From positions 224,703,094 to 224,767,093 of the forward strand of contig NC_073693.1 in the NCBI RefSeq assembly GCF_029784155.1: a stretch of DNA of 64,000 bases. The letters are read 5' to 3'. This document shows, piece by piece, positions 35,672 through 45,921 of the stretch; position 1 is the first letter of the stretch; each line of letters opens with the position of its first letter. Source of the DNA: Uranotaenia lowii (lineage: Eukaryota > Arthropoda > Insecta > Diptera > Culicidae). The position numbers were made by a program, and so were the translations under genes. The notes under the pieces were generated by a model. That model was given only the letters and a program-made list of their open reading frames with translations, had not been told where the DNA came from and did no database searches.

Positions 35672-36889
35672 TACACGCTAGAAATTATTGAACCATTTAT
35701 GTTTCAAAAATAACCATTTTTGACCTTTTCCCGGGAAATGTCATTTTATGAGTTCTCCATGAGAAGTCATAAAATGACTTCTAGGGGAGAAGTTCGAATA
35801 TGGTTATTTTTCAACCGAATGAGATTCTAGCGGAGAAGTTGAAAAAAGGTTATTCTTTAACCGTTTTAAAGAGCTGTTGTGTAATTTGCAGATTTGGGAG
35901 AGTTTTTAGTAAAATTTTCATTAAAATCTCCGTTTTTATTGAGTATTTTTATTTATTTAAACAAATACACCATAGCATCAAAAGCCCCTCTCCTCCCATT
36001 ACTACCAAATTAAAATGAAAAAAAAAACAACGCCGGAGCCGGACAACGCCGGAAGTGGCAGATACGCCTTGATGACATTTTGTAGATGAAGAAAGTGTTA
36101 AAAATATCATTGTCTTCAGTGCTGTCCGTTCACCGGAGGGTGATGTATTTATTTTTGACTGGCGGGTGATATTTTTAAAGAAGTACAGTCTGTTCCAGCT
36201 TCTTCCGGATGGTGAAATTGCAGTCGGAAGAGTATCTTGCATTTTCGCACCAATACCTAAAACAAAAATACTTTATTAAGTAACCAACCTTTCCATCCTT
36301 GGAAGGATTCAAAAGTATTCTGAGGAATGTTTAAACTTACCGGAAGTGTGATCTGGGTTCTCCTTCTAGGATATTACAATACACCTGATAGTGCGAGAAT
36401 CAGCTAGCAAGCGGCTACGGTTGATTATAATTTAGGTGTTTCTATTGAAACTTCATGCGGGGTCATATCTCATCGGTATCCTGAAATTTAATTTTATTTT
36501 TTTTATGGGGAGGTTGCAATTTTTAGATGACTTATTTATATTAAAAGATGAATTTAGATGAATATTTATATTAGAATATTTACCTTTGATAACCACCAAT
36601 AGATTCGATATGTTCCGAAAAGAACCGATTTAATCTCGAACTCGATCTAGTTACGCGGAATGATAGAGTTTTGAAAACGCGTTCGTCTGCAAATTGGCAA
36701 TTTTCAAGATGGCTACGATAGCAAAACCAAATTATTAAACATTTTGTGGTTAATGCTCAAGAACTACAAAAATGGTTAAAATTTGAGAAGGAAATATTCT
36801 TAAAAAATAACCATATTGGCAGTTTTCGGGCCAAAGCCATAAAATGGTTATTTTTCAACCGAAAATGTATAAATAAAAATGAGCGTGTA
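35672..36889. mobile_element. TACACGCT element A
   Basis: The ends are TACACGCTAG (35672) and GAGCGTGTA (to 36889), flanked by or including TA. Subterminal blocks carry GAAGTCATAAAATGACTTCT-like palindromes and GGTTATTTTTCAACC motifs, all shared with element B at 36918. Inside, the minus strand has a donor CCG|GTAAGT near 36340 and an acceptor TTTTAG near 36256, followed by YWCENARYSSDCNFTIRKKL. That looks like a spliced coding exon of the element's own gene. A G+C-rich patch lies at 36030-36050. Confidence 0.65.
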
Positions 36890-37289
36890 AATTTGGGATC
36901 CTAGATCTAGTTTTCACTACACGCTCGAAAATCTTTAACCAATTATCGTTAAAAAGTAACCATTTTCACACCTTTCCGCGTTAAGTCATTTTTTGACTTC
37001 TTCCATAGAAGTCATTTTTTGACTTCTCTTGAGAAGTGGAAATATGGTTATTTTTTAACCGCAGTCGATTTCAGCGTATAAGTAAGAAAGTGGTTATTTT
37101 TTCAAAGAAGATGCGTTTTGAATCGTAAACATAAAAAGGATATATTTTCAAATGATTTCGAATACATTAAGATAACAAATTTGCTGTAATAGTTTATTGA
37201 GCTGCGATGAAAACCTTTCACAATTTTAAAATCTTCTAATAATCAGCTGAAACGACTTTCATTTATTGTCGGAACCGCAGAAATCTCGT

Positions 37290-38744
37290 ACTCATACTTC
37301 CACAAATCGACGCAATGCACTGCTGCACATCGTTAGGTTGTGTTTTGCTAAGATAAGATGACCTTCCTTGAGGACAACCAACCATTCAATAATCTGTTTG
37401 CAGTCTGATTTGTCCGAACGATAATTAAAAGAGTATCGCCAGCAGTTTACTGACCAGCCTCTGGGTAGAATTTCTCGTTCTTGACGGGAACAGCGAATGG
37501 GAGGTTTGGAAACAGTTCGTTCGAATAATTTCTTCGGGTAAGACTGGTCCACGCATTGCTTCGTTACCCGACCGTCGATCGGTTAACATTTGGCCATCGG
37601 TTTTGGTGGCTCTTCGTCGTCCATGTCGTCTTCCTTCTTATCTGAAATTTTTATATTGAGAAAAAAAAATGTGCATATAAATTCTGTGCATAAAAATTCT
37701 GTGCATATAAATGCTGTGCATATAAACGTGTGCTGATAGATCGTGGATGGAATTTTTTAGAAAACTGACCTGGCATATCGGGGGCAGCATGAAGCAACTG
37801 CCATGGAAGATGGCCACCACCGCATATTGTGCAGCCTGCACATCCTGGGTAAGTGATTGCTAGTACTTCACTAGTCTGCTGCTCGCTGACAGGATGCTTT
37901 TACGAGAAACTAAAATAAAATTATCCGGTATATTAGTAGATTCCCCTCGTCAAACGAAAACTCACCTGCGCTGGCTGAAAGTGTTGTTGCATTTGCAGCA
38001 GAACCTTCTTACTGATTAAGGGAATCATGGGTTAATTTCAGTCGCTCTTTTTTGTCTGTTGGAGTAGTGCGTTAAATTAATCGAAATTTGTTCCTAGCTT
38101 GTTGTTATTTTTGGCGTTTCAATAGAAGCCGGATAAGCAGATCCGAAAAAAGGATGCAATAATAATAATCTGACAAGCTTTCAAAGGGTAGCAGCCGCTT
38201 CCATCTCGAGCTCGGTTTGAAATCAGGACCCGGACAGTGAGAGGATTCATTTTTAATAAGCACTTCGTTCTTTTTCGGTAGGCAGTCAGAGCTTCCCTGG
38301 GACAGCTGTAAAAGAATATAATTTTTTAATTTGTATTAATTTCATTTGAAAACAAATTGATTGCACTCACCCAGCAATGCCCATCGTCACGATTACTGTC
38401 CATCTGCACGGGTTCTATACTTTCCCCGGCACTAAAACTTCGACCGCCCGTAAAGCTGGATGGAAACCTATTGAAAAAATATCCCATTTAAAATTCAGTT
38501 ATCAAAGCAGGAAGATATTCCGGTTTATTATCGGAAGCCTTATAATCTTTTAAGGGTTTGATGGACATTGTAATTCCCGACAAATAAAACTGGGATTTCG
38601 ACAGCAAGCCAGGAAGTTCCTCCCGGAGCTTATGTACCTTCCGCTATTGTGTTTTCATGATTTCAGAATTGAATAAATAGAGAATCAACTTAACCTTATC
38701 ATCAAGGCCAGGTTATCCGGGTCAGGTCGTCGTTTATTTTCCAT
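37290..38744 (-). pseudogene. Spliced multi-exon gene carried by element B, function unknown
   Basis: Minus-strand coding blocks separated by good splice sites run in order: ATG at 38744 (MENKRRPDPDNLALM); a block starting RKVHKLREELPGLLSKS after an acceptor at about 38644; FPSSFTGGRSFSAGES...MDSNRDDGHCW with donor GTGAGT near 38370; LSQGSSDCLPKKNEVL after acceptor TTTTACAG near 38310; KKVLLQMQQHFQPAQ with donor GTGAGT near 37965; VQAAQYAVVAIFHGSCFMLP ending at a GTCAGT donor near 37767; an acidic DKKEDDMDDEEPPKPM exon after acceptor TTTCAG near 37640; and a last open frame to 37292 (SYPKKLFERTVSKPPIRCS...). A few internal stops make this copy inactive. I recognise no domain. It may be the element's transposase gene or a captured host gene. 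Confidence 0.5.
37675..37728 (+). repeat. 18-bp tandem repeat in an intron of element B
   Basis: Four imperfect copies of GTGCATATAAATTCTGT lie in what would be an intron of the element B gene. Confidence 0.75.
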
Positions 38745-39255
38745 TTACCGATGAATATGAATTAATTTTTTTTCTTCCCTCATAAAGACGCTTGCAGTTA
38801 AAATGGCGTCTGAATAACAATTTATTTTGATGTTATGTTTTTAACCACATTTGTTTTTTTGCATGAGAACTTCATTGGTGGTTAAAATTCCACTGTAAAA
38901 ATCGTTAAAAAGTAACCATATTGACAGTTTTAAGGCACAAATCAAAATATGGTTATTTTTTAAACAAAATTGGTTAAATAAAAATGAGCGTGTAGGTCGA
39001 CCTAATTTATTTCTACGGGCATGAAATTTAGGTGTAAAGCGATGTAAAATCAGACGCTTTCTAATTTAGATCCAATAAAATTAGGTGTTCAAGCGTTTCT
39101 GGCTCGTATAATTTTCTAAATTTTTTGGTGTGTAGTTCTTATCTGGATAATTTTGTTGATCCTCATAATGGATCTCGAATTTCGAGCCCGATCCTACCAA
39201 ATCAACCAAAAGATTTATTGAATGTCTTCCAAAAGCTATGGGATTAACAAGCTTT

Positions 39256-42023
39256 TTAACACTAAACGTAGGCGGTCAAATGAACTTTAAACGATGTTTA
39301 CGCCTTATATAATTGTTTTTTTTTGCAAATTTAACGACAGGACTATTTTTGTTTTTGAAATGCAAGTATTTTTGCGTTTTTAAATTTTTTTTAAGTGTTA
39401 CGGTTTTCGAATAACGCATGTGGTATACCTATTCATACCGCGAGCGGTCAAATGACGGCAAACACCGTTTTCGCTAAAACTCCCTTGTTTCTTAACCGAT
39501 TTTTACCAAATTTATAGTTTTGAAAAGCTTATAACTGGACTCAAATATGTTTCTCAGACAACTTTCAGCTACAATCAATAACTTTAAAGTTATTTACAGT
39601 ACAAGACAAATTTAATGAAAAAACATGCATCAGAAAAAGGGTTGTAAATCAGTTATTAAGTGCTCGAAAAAAATTTCGCTTAGTGCCTGAGAAAGCTGAA
39701 GTTAGAAGCTATATGTTGCACATACGGAATTTTTTTTTTTTAATTTTCTAAGATCATGGCCACAAAAAATGTAAAAAAGTTGTGTAAAACCCGTACTTTT
39801 CAATCAATCAACCGCCAAAGCTGTTCCTGTTACAGTAGAAAATTTTGAAAAAGGGAATTGAAAAGTAGACGTAATTTGTCACATTTTGGCATCTTTAGAT
39901 TTTTGAAAGACGAAATACATAATTTATGACGACTTTTCAAAGGTAGCTGTTTTTCGAACTTTTTATCAATTTGGATTTTCTTAGACAATTCCTACACCTA
40001 AGCTCAGCTTTGCACTGGATTTTAAGTACGTTAAGGGGGGGGGGGGGGGGGTAGGGTCTAACACTTTCAAAAAATCGATTTTTTTATTTTTTTATTTTCT
40101 TATTGTAAATCATTTCAAGAATGTTGTGTCAAATTTTCAAGTCAATTGAAGCAAAACTGTAGAAGTTATAGGCCTTTATCTCCTCCTATCTAATACTGCA
40201 AGAAAGCAAGAGCAGAAACTTCAAACGCGTTTTTCTCGAAAGCACATTTTTAAAGTCCGTGGACATCGTCATTTGAAAACTACTTATCCGATTCTTTTCA
40301 AATTTGGAACATATTTTCTACATATAAAATACCAGACCCCAACGTTTTTCTTTTTTGATTTTTTTACTTTGGGAAGATTTTACAGGTGAAAAATGGCGGA
40401 TTTTTAAGTGAAAAATCGTAGTTTTTACTTCAAACAGCCACAAAAATTTCATAAAAATATTTTTAAGTTAAATAAAAACGTTGGGGTCCAGAAAAACATC
40501 TATTAAAAATATTTTGCTCTGATTTTTTGACTTCAGATGATTCTGTGCTGAGATACAGTGTCCACCGCAAATCCTGTTTTCTAAAAGGCATCCTCGAAAG
40601 TGCTCCGGCACCGGCTCATTTTTCAATATTTTTCTACGAAAAAAGTACTAAATGTTCTTTTAACTATGCTTTGTATAATGCAAAAAATTTGAATACATTT
40701 GTTTGAACGATAGCTCTAGAAAAAAATCGTGAAAATGGTGTTTTTTTATACCCATTAGACCCTACCCCCCCCCTTAACGTATAGTTTAGGCAATAAAACT
40801 ATATGCAAAAGAAAGCTTATTTCATACCGGTTCTAGTGGTGTAACTGCATTGGCGGTGCAATGCTTGGCAAAAATATGATGAATAAAACAGTGAACTAGT
40901 TTCTGAATTTTGAGAAGTCAGCAAAAATTCTTGCTTGGCAGACGGGCGCAGTGGGTGGTAATATCACTGATAAGCTGATGTAACTCTGGGCTCTCTTTTC
41001 ATCAACCATCATTTCAATAGTTAGTGATTATACCGTTGATAGTGATGGCGCTAGTAGAATAGGAAATGCTCACACAGGAGCCTATGGTTCGGGAATGATG
41101 AGCTAGATGTCGCCCAAAATTTCTGGGCGATAAAATATTCTTCCGTTTGCTTAGGGAATTACATCAGTTTATCAGTGGTAATATCTCAAAGCTATTTTGC
41201 ACACGAAGACGGATGAAAAGAAACGAAAAAACAAACAAGCATTAGCTCAAATTTTCTAGTTTTACTTTCAGAAATATATTTATTATATTTTTGTAAAGCA
41301 TTGCACCGCCAATGCAGTTACATCACTAGAACCGGCATGAAATTTGCTTTCTTTTGCATATAGTTTCATTGCCTAAACTATACGTTAACGTACTCAAAAT
41401 TCAGTGCAAAGCTGAATTTGGGTGTAGGGATTGTCTCAGAAAATCCAGATTCATAAAAAGTTCGCAAAACAACTACCTTTGAAAAGCCGTCAAAAATTAT
41501 GTATTTAGTATTTTAAAAATCTAAAGATGCCAAAATGTGACAAATCACGTCTACTTTTCAATTCACTTTTTCAAAATTTTCTACTGTAACAGGAACAGCT
41601 TTGGCGGTTGATTGATTGAAAAGTACGGGTTTTACACAACTTTTTTACCTTTTTTGTAGCCATGATCTTAGGAAATTTTTAAAAAAAATTTCCATATGTG
41701 CAACATATAGCTTCTAACTTCAGCTTTCTCAGGCACTAAGTGAAATTTTTTTCGAGCACTTAATAACTGATTTACAACCTTTTCCCTGAAGCATGTTTTT
41801 TCATAAAATTTTTCTTGTATTGTAAATAACTTTAAAGTTATTGATTGTAGCTGAAAATTGTCTGAGAAACATATTTGAGTCCAGTTATAAGCTTTTCAAA
41901 ACTACAAATTTGGTAGAAATCGGTTGAGAAACAAGGGAGTTTTAGCGAAAACGGTGTTTGCCGTCATTTGACCGCTCGCGGTACGAATAGGTATATACAA
42001 AGTGTCGGTATGTTTAGTGTTAA
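39256..42023. mobile_element. TTAA-flanked foldback element (piggyBac-like target site)
   Basis: TTAA (39256-39259) precedes CACTAAACGTAGG, and the far end is TTTAGTG followed by TTAA (42020-42023). The arms run inward as a long inverted repeat. The left arm is 39260-40866, interrupted by an inserted element at 40035-40773. The right arm is 41296-42019. Loop 40867-41295 holds another inverted pair around ATCACTGATAAGCTGATG. The first 160 bp of the left arm are missing from the right arm. No transposase is visible. A truncated copy sits at 13009, and a diverged one at 18850. Confidence 0.8.
40035..40773. mobile_element. TTAA-flanked MITE with poly-G/GTAGGGTCTAA ends, nested in the foldback
   Basis: A G-run followed by TAGGGTCTAA starts at 40035, and the inverse TTAGACCCTACCCCCCCCC ends at 40773. 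TTAA is duplicated exactly outside (40031-40034, 40774-40777). The right arm of the host foldback preserves the empty site as GTACGTTAACGTATAG (about 41385-41400), which proves both boundaries. The interior is 739 bp, with no gene. Confidence 0.88.
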
Positions 42024-43050
42024 TATTATGAATTTTTTTGGTTTAAATAGTGGATCGAGAGGCTGATCATTTTCATACAATAAACAATGAAATTGTTTGT
42101 TCTTGGATCCTGATCTGATTTTTATCTTTATTATTATCCATAGCTAGATTAGGATCAAGTTCATGTTTATTATTCGAAAAGGTTAAAAGAATAATCTAGG
42201 CGGGCATTAAAAACATGCGTTCTAATATATTTCCATGTTAAGCAAACAGTTCAAAGGCTCTTGCCAAATCTATGAATTTCGAGGAACTTGATGATTTATT
42301 TAGATGTTTTGTGTCTATATTTGCTAGAATTTGTGTTCAATTCTATATTTATAATTGCTGGTGGTAGTGAAACAACAGAGAGATCAATAGTGGGCAAAGA
42401 AAACATGCATGATATATATGGAGTGTAATGATAGAAGATCCAGCAGCCATCAACAGTTGAGAATTTGGTAAAAAAAACACCCCTTTCCTTTACATACAAT
42501 ACTATTCTTGCTCAACATGAGTTCTAGAGTTGAGTTTCTTCTCAACAAGTTGCAAGACTTCTAAGCCTATTAAGGACAAACAAACCCACTTAAAAAGACG
42601 CAAAATTGCTATATTGTTAAATTGCTGAATTTTGATCATTTTTTTTAGTTCAACATAAAAGAATCTTTCTTGCAAAATTTATCGAATTTTCGTGCAATTT
42701 TTCAACGTGCCTATGTTTTAATTTATTTATATTTATTAATATCGATGAAAAAAGTACGTTTATTCATTTTCATTTCCGTTATTTACTATTTGTTAGTTCC
42801 GTAAATGATTATATTTCCTTATATGATAGTCTCTTCGCGTAAAATTCTGTTTTTAAGTGGATGTATTTTTTTTTAAGTTAGAGTAACAATGTATGTGATT
42901 AAATAAAAAACATGCGCAGGACTTAGCCGTTAACCGTTCAAGCTATCAGGTTTCAACTCCAGATCATTAAGCATTGAAGGCATTCAAAAGGCAACTGAAA
43001 TTGTTCCCGATAATCCTGATTTCATATTATTATTAATTTTTTGTTTCCAG
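42024..43050 (+). other. Upstream intron of the Gln/His-rich gene or intergenic sequence
   Basis: No coding sequence is seen. The interval ends in a clear 3' splice site: CTGAT branch-like sequence at about 43015, a T-rich tract and TTTCCAG at 43044-43050. Confidence 0.5.
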
Positions 43051-45036
43051 ATCGCACTGCTATCACCCGTGCTGCTGTTAGGGATAGCAGGAGCTCCCGA
43101 GGATATCAAAAAGAAGCCGGATAAGCGACCCACCAAGAAGGCTTCTTCCGCGAAACCAACGAAAAGCCCCAAATCAATTATTGAGGAATTTTCCGGTCTT
43201 CCGGCATCCGATCTAGACTTCATCAAGGAATTGGACCGACAGTTCAATGAGCACGGGAACAAAATTCGTATCAAGGTGCAGCGAAGCAACAGCTCAGGAG
43301 ATTCGAAGAGCCCTAAGCGAAACATTGACGGTGAACTGGGGTAATGTGTGTTTTTTTTTTAGTTTTGAACAAAAGTAATAGATTTATTTTGATTTTTTAG
43401 GTATGGCCACTACAGTAACATACCCGAGACTGGGTTTCATTTTTCCAAACCGAAATACATGATATACCCGTACACTCAACATGGTAACTCTCTGAGAGGG
43501 GCGATGAGCGAAGCCGATGACATGGTCACAGAAGTGGAGATCCAACCTTCCCATAGCTACGAGCTGAAACCGATTGAGGAAGTTTATCAGATTTACCCGA
43601 CAAGACATTACCAGCAAACACACCAGCAACAGTATTATCAGCAACAGCACCAACAAGATGAAAGTCCAGTGATTGTTCTCAAGATTCCGGGACCAGCGAA
43701 GTACGCCCAACATTTGCAGGCTCTTCTACAGCAGTACTTGGAAGTGCGAGCTGCTCAACTGTACAAAGAAATTCAAGATCAAGAGTTTCAACAGCAGCAA
43801 CATGCAATCCAAAAACAGCAGCATGCAATACTTCAACAGCAACAACAACGCTATCACCAACGTTACCAACATTTACAACAACAACAACATCAGCACCAGG
43901 CACCGCCTACAAAATACAGCCAACCTGACCCTTATGCCACACAACAGTCCTATATCCAGACCTACAAAAATACTCACAGTACATTCGTTCCTACTCATGG
44001 ACATTATTACAACTCCTACAAAAGACGACCAACTCAACCTACCTACAGGAAACCTGTTTTGACTCCGACTCAAATTGCTTACCAGGCAGCCCCGGAACAC
44101 GAGCAACAAGCCTATCAATACGAAACACAAACATACCATCACAATGTCGAAGCTGCTCATCAACAGCAGCAGCAGCATCAGCAACAACAACAGCAACATC
44201 ACGTAGAATACCAATACGTACATCAAGTTCCTCAATCAGCAACCGAAGAGCAACATCAAACAGAATACACTTATCAGAAGCCGGTTATCAATTTCGTCAC
44301 ACCTGTTCCAGAGCAGAACACTCACCAGGAACAACACTACGAACAACCCCCCAAATACCCCAACTTTGCTCAATACCACGCCGCGCATAAACCTGTAACC
44401 CAAGAACCCGAAGAATATCTACCAGAGCCAAAACTGGTCGAGAACTACCCAAGCCATAAGCATACCCAAGTTATCTACAAAACTCACGATACTAGTGCTC
44501 AACTTCACCAGGAAGCCTCCTACGATCATCCCGAATACGCCATCGTTGCACAAGCTCAACCCCAACAGGCGTCTGCACCGGAAGAACAAGACAACTCCAA
44601 CGCCCAACACAAATACATCTACCAAGAAGTGTACCCATCTCAGGCCTCATTCTTCCAGGAGAAGTCCTTCGTTGAGCAAGCTACCCCAGAAGCAGTCAAT
44701 GATTTGCACGGCCACGGTAGTGTTACCCCTGAACCGGAAACCGATCCCCATCAATACAACACCGAATCGGTAGTGGCGATAACCCAGAAATCGAAAACCC
44801 TCTATAACTATCACGCCCACCAGCATCGACGATCACACGCCACTAGGTCAGCGGCCGCCAACAACGGTCGAAACGGTGGAACCTCTAAGTCCTCCTCCAG
44901 CAAACGGGACGCCCCCTTCACCGAGGAGCAGTTCAAAAAGGTCAACAAAGTAGTACATCGAATGAAGAAGAAGCCTAGCAATGGAAGCGCGGCAACGCTT
45001 ACAACTACGGCCCAAGGAGTCGTATCTAGTGCTTAG
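43051..45036 (+). CDS. Secreted Gln/His/Tyr-rich protein, last two coding exons (partial)
   Basis: Exon 43051-43340 and exon 43401-45036 are joined by a 60-nt GT-AG intron (donor GG|GTAATG, acceptor TTTTAG). The frame is continuous across the junction and gives 641 residues to TAG at 45034-45036. The first exon opens in phase 0 after TTTCCAG with [18 protein letters not shown], which is the hydrophobic core and cleavage region of a signal peptide, so a short exon supplying the initiator Met must lie upstream and was not located on this strand. Next come a Lys/Pro-rich stretch, an acidic helix ([13 protein letters not shown]), and from about residue 150 a long region very rich in Gln, His, Tyr and Pro with poly-Q runs coded by mixed CAA/CAG. 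The basic C-terminus includes [15 protein letters not shown]. Composition suggests an extracellular or cuticle-associated low-complexity protein. No named family is recognised. Confidence 0.85.
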
Positions 45037-45348
45037 GAACTCTTTCTAGCGTCTACCACAAATGGTTTTCAAGCTCAACAAATGGTGATTAGCTACCCAA
45101 AGCGAGTAGCGTTTTGTACGTAGTGTTTCCAAATATTTGTTATACATGTATGTATGTTAGATTTTTTTTTTATTTAAATTATTAGGAATTCCTTACAAGT
45201 ACATAGTTTTAATCGATTAGTCTATACTAGAAACTAGCAGCCGCCATAACTATCAGTTGGTTTATTTCATGTCCGACACCTAAATCATGTTTTGTTAAAG
45301 TTTCCCAAAAATGAAAAAAATCCTTTTGGATTTTCAATCTTAGAAAAA

Positions 45349-45354
45349 AATAAA
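45349..45354 (+). terminator. Polyadenylation signal AATAAA
   Basis: AATAAA lies 313 nt after the stop of the Gln/His-rich gene, the first good match downstream on the plus strand. Confidence 0.6.
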
Positions 45355-45921
45355 AACATTGTATCACAGCATTCACTTGTTACGCTCGGCAACTATGGAG
45401 GCAACTATTTTATATGACCTAAAAGCTGTATTCAGCGATAAAATTTAAAGAAAATAATAAAAATATTCCAAAAAATAGTAAATTTTTAAATTAATTGAGA
45501 GAAATGAGATCGAATTACTCTTTTTGCAGATTTTTAAAATGATATTTAAGTATCCGGATTTTGATTTGAAATTTTATATTGATAAACGCGGAAATTTGTT
45601 CGGAATTTTTTTTTTATTTTTCTTGAATATTTTGTTCTCACGCAAAGCTAATGAAATTTCAATGTATGGAGCTTTCTGAAAAATTCTATGGATACAACTT
45701 TTTTCATTTCAAAAATTCTGTCCATCGTTTTGACCAAAAAGGAAACTGTTAAGACTACAGAGTTTTTCTAAATTCGAAAAAGTTTCAAAACGATACATAC
45801 TACTTCCCAGTGAAAAGCCGGTTTTGTCAGGCACCGATATTGTCTGTCCCCGATTTAATCTAAAGGGTGATACGGTCAAAATTTGGTCAAGGGAAAACGC
45901 GTGTAAATCGGTAAAATTTCT

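Larger units (their letters stand above)
36918..38994. mobile_element. TACACGCT element B
   Basis: The ends are TACACGCTCG (36918) and GAGCGTGTA (to 38994). The subterminal palindrome GAAGTCATTTTTTGACTTCT occurs near 37010, and GGTTATTTTTTAACC repeats occur at both ends, as in element A. Only 28 bp separate A and B. B carries a multi-exon minus-strand gene relic (37290-38744). The superfamily is unknown; a TA duplication is possible. Confidence 0.65.

Noticed and set aside
43673..44773. Several open frames overlapping the Gln/His-rich gene on both strands
   Set aside because: They are frame shadows of CAA/CAG-rich coding sequence.
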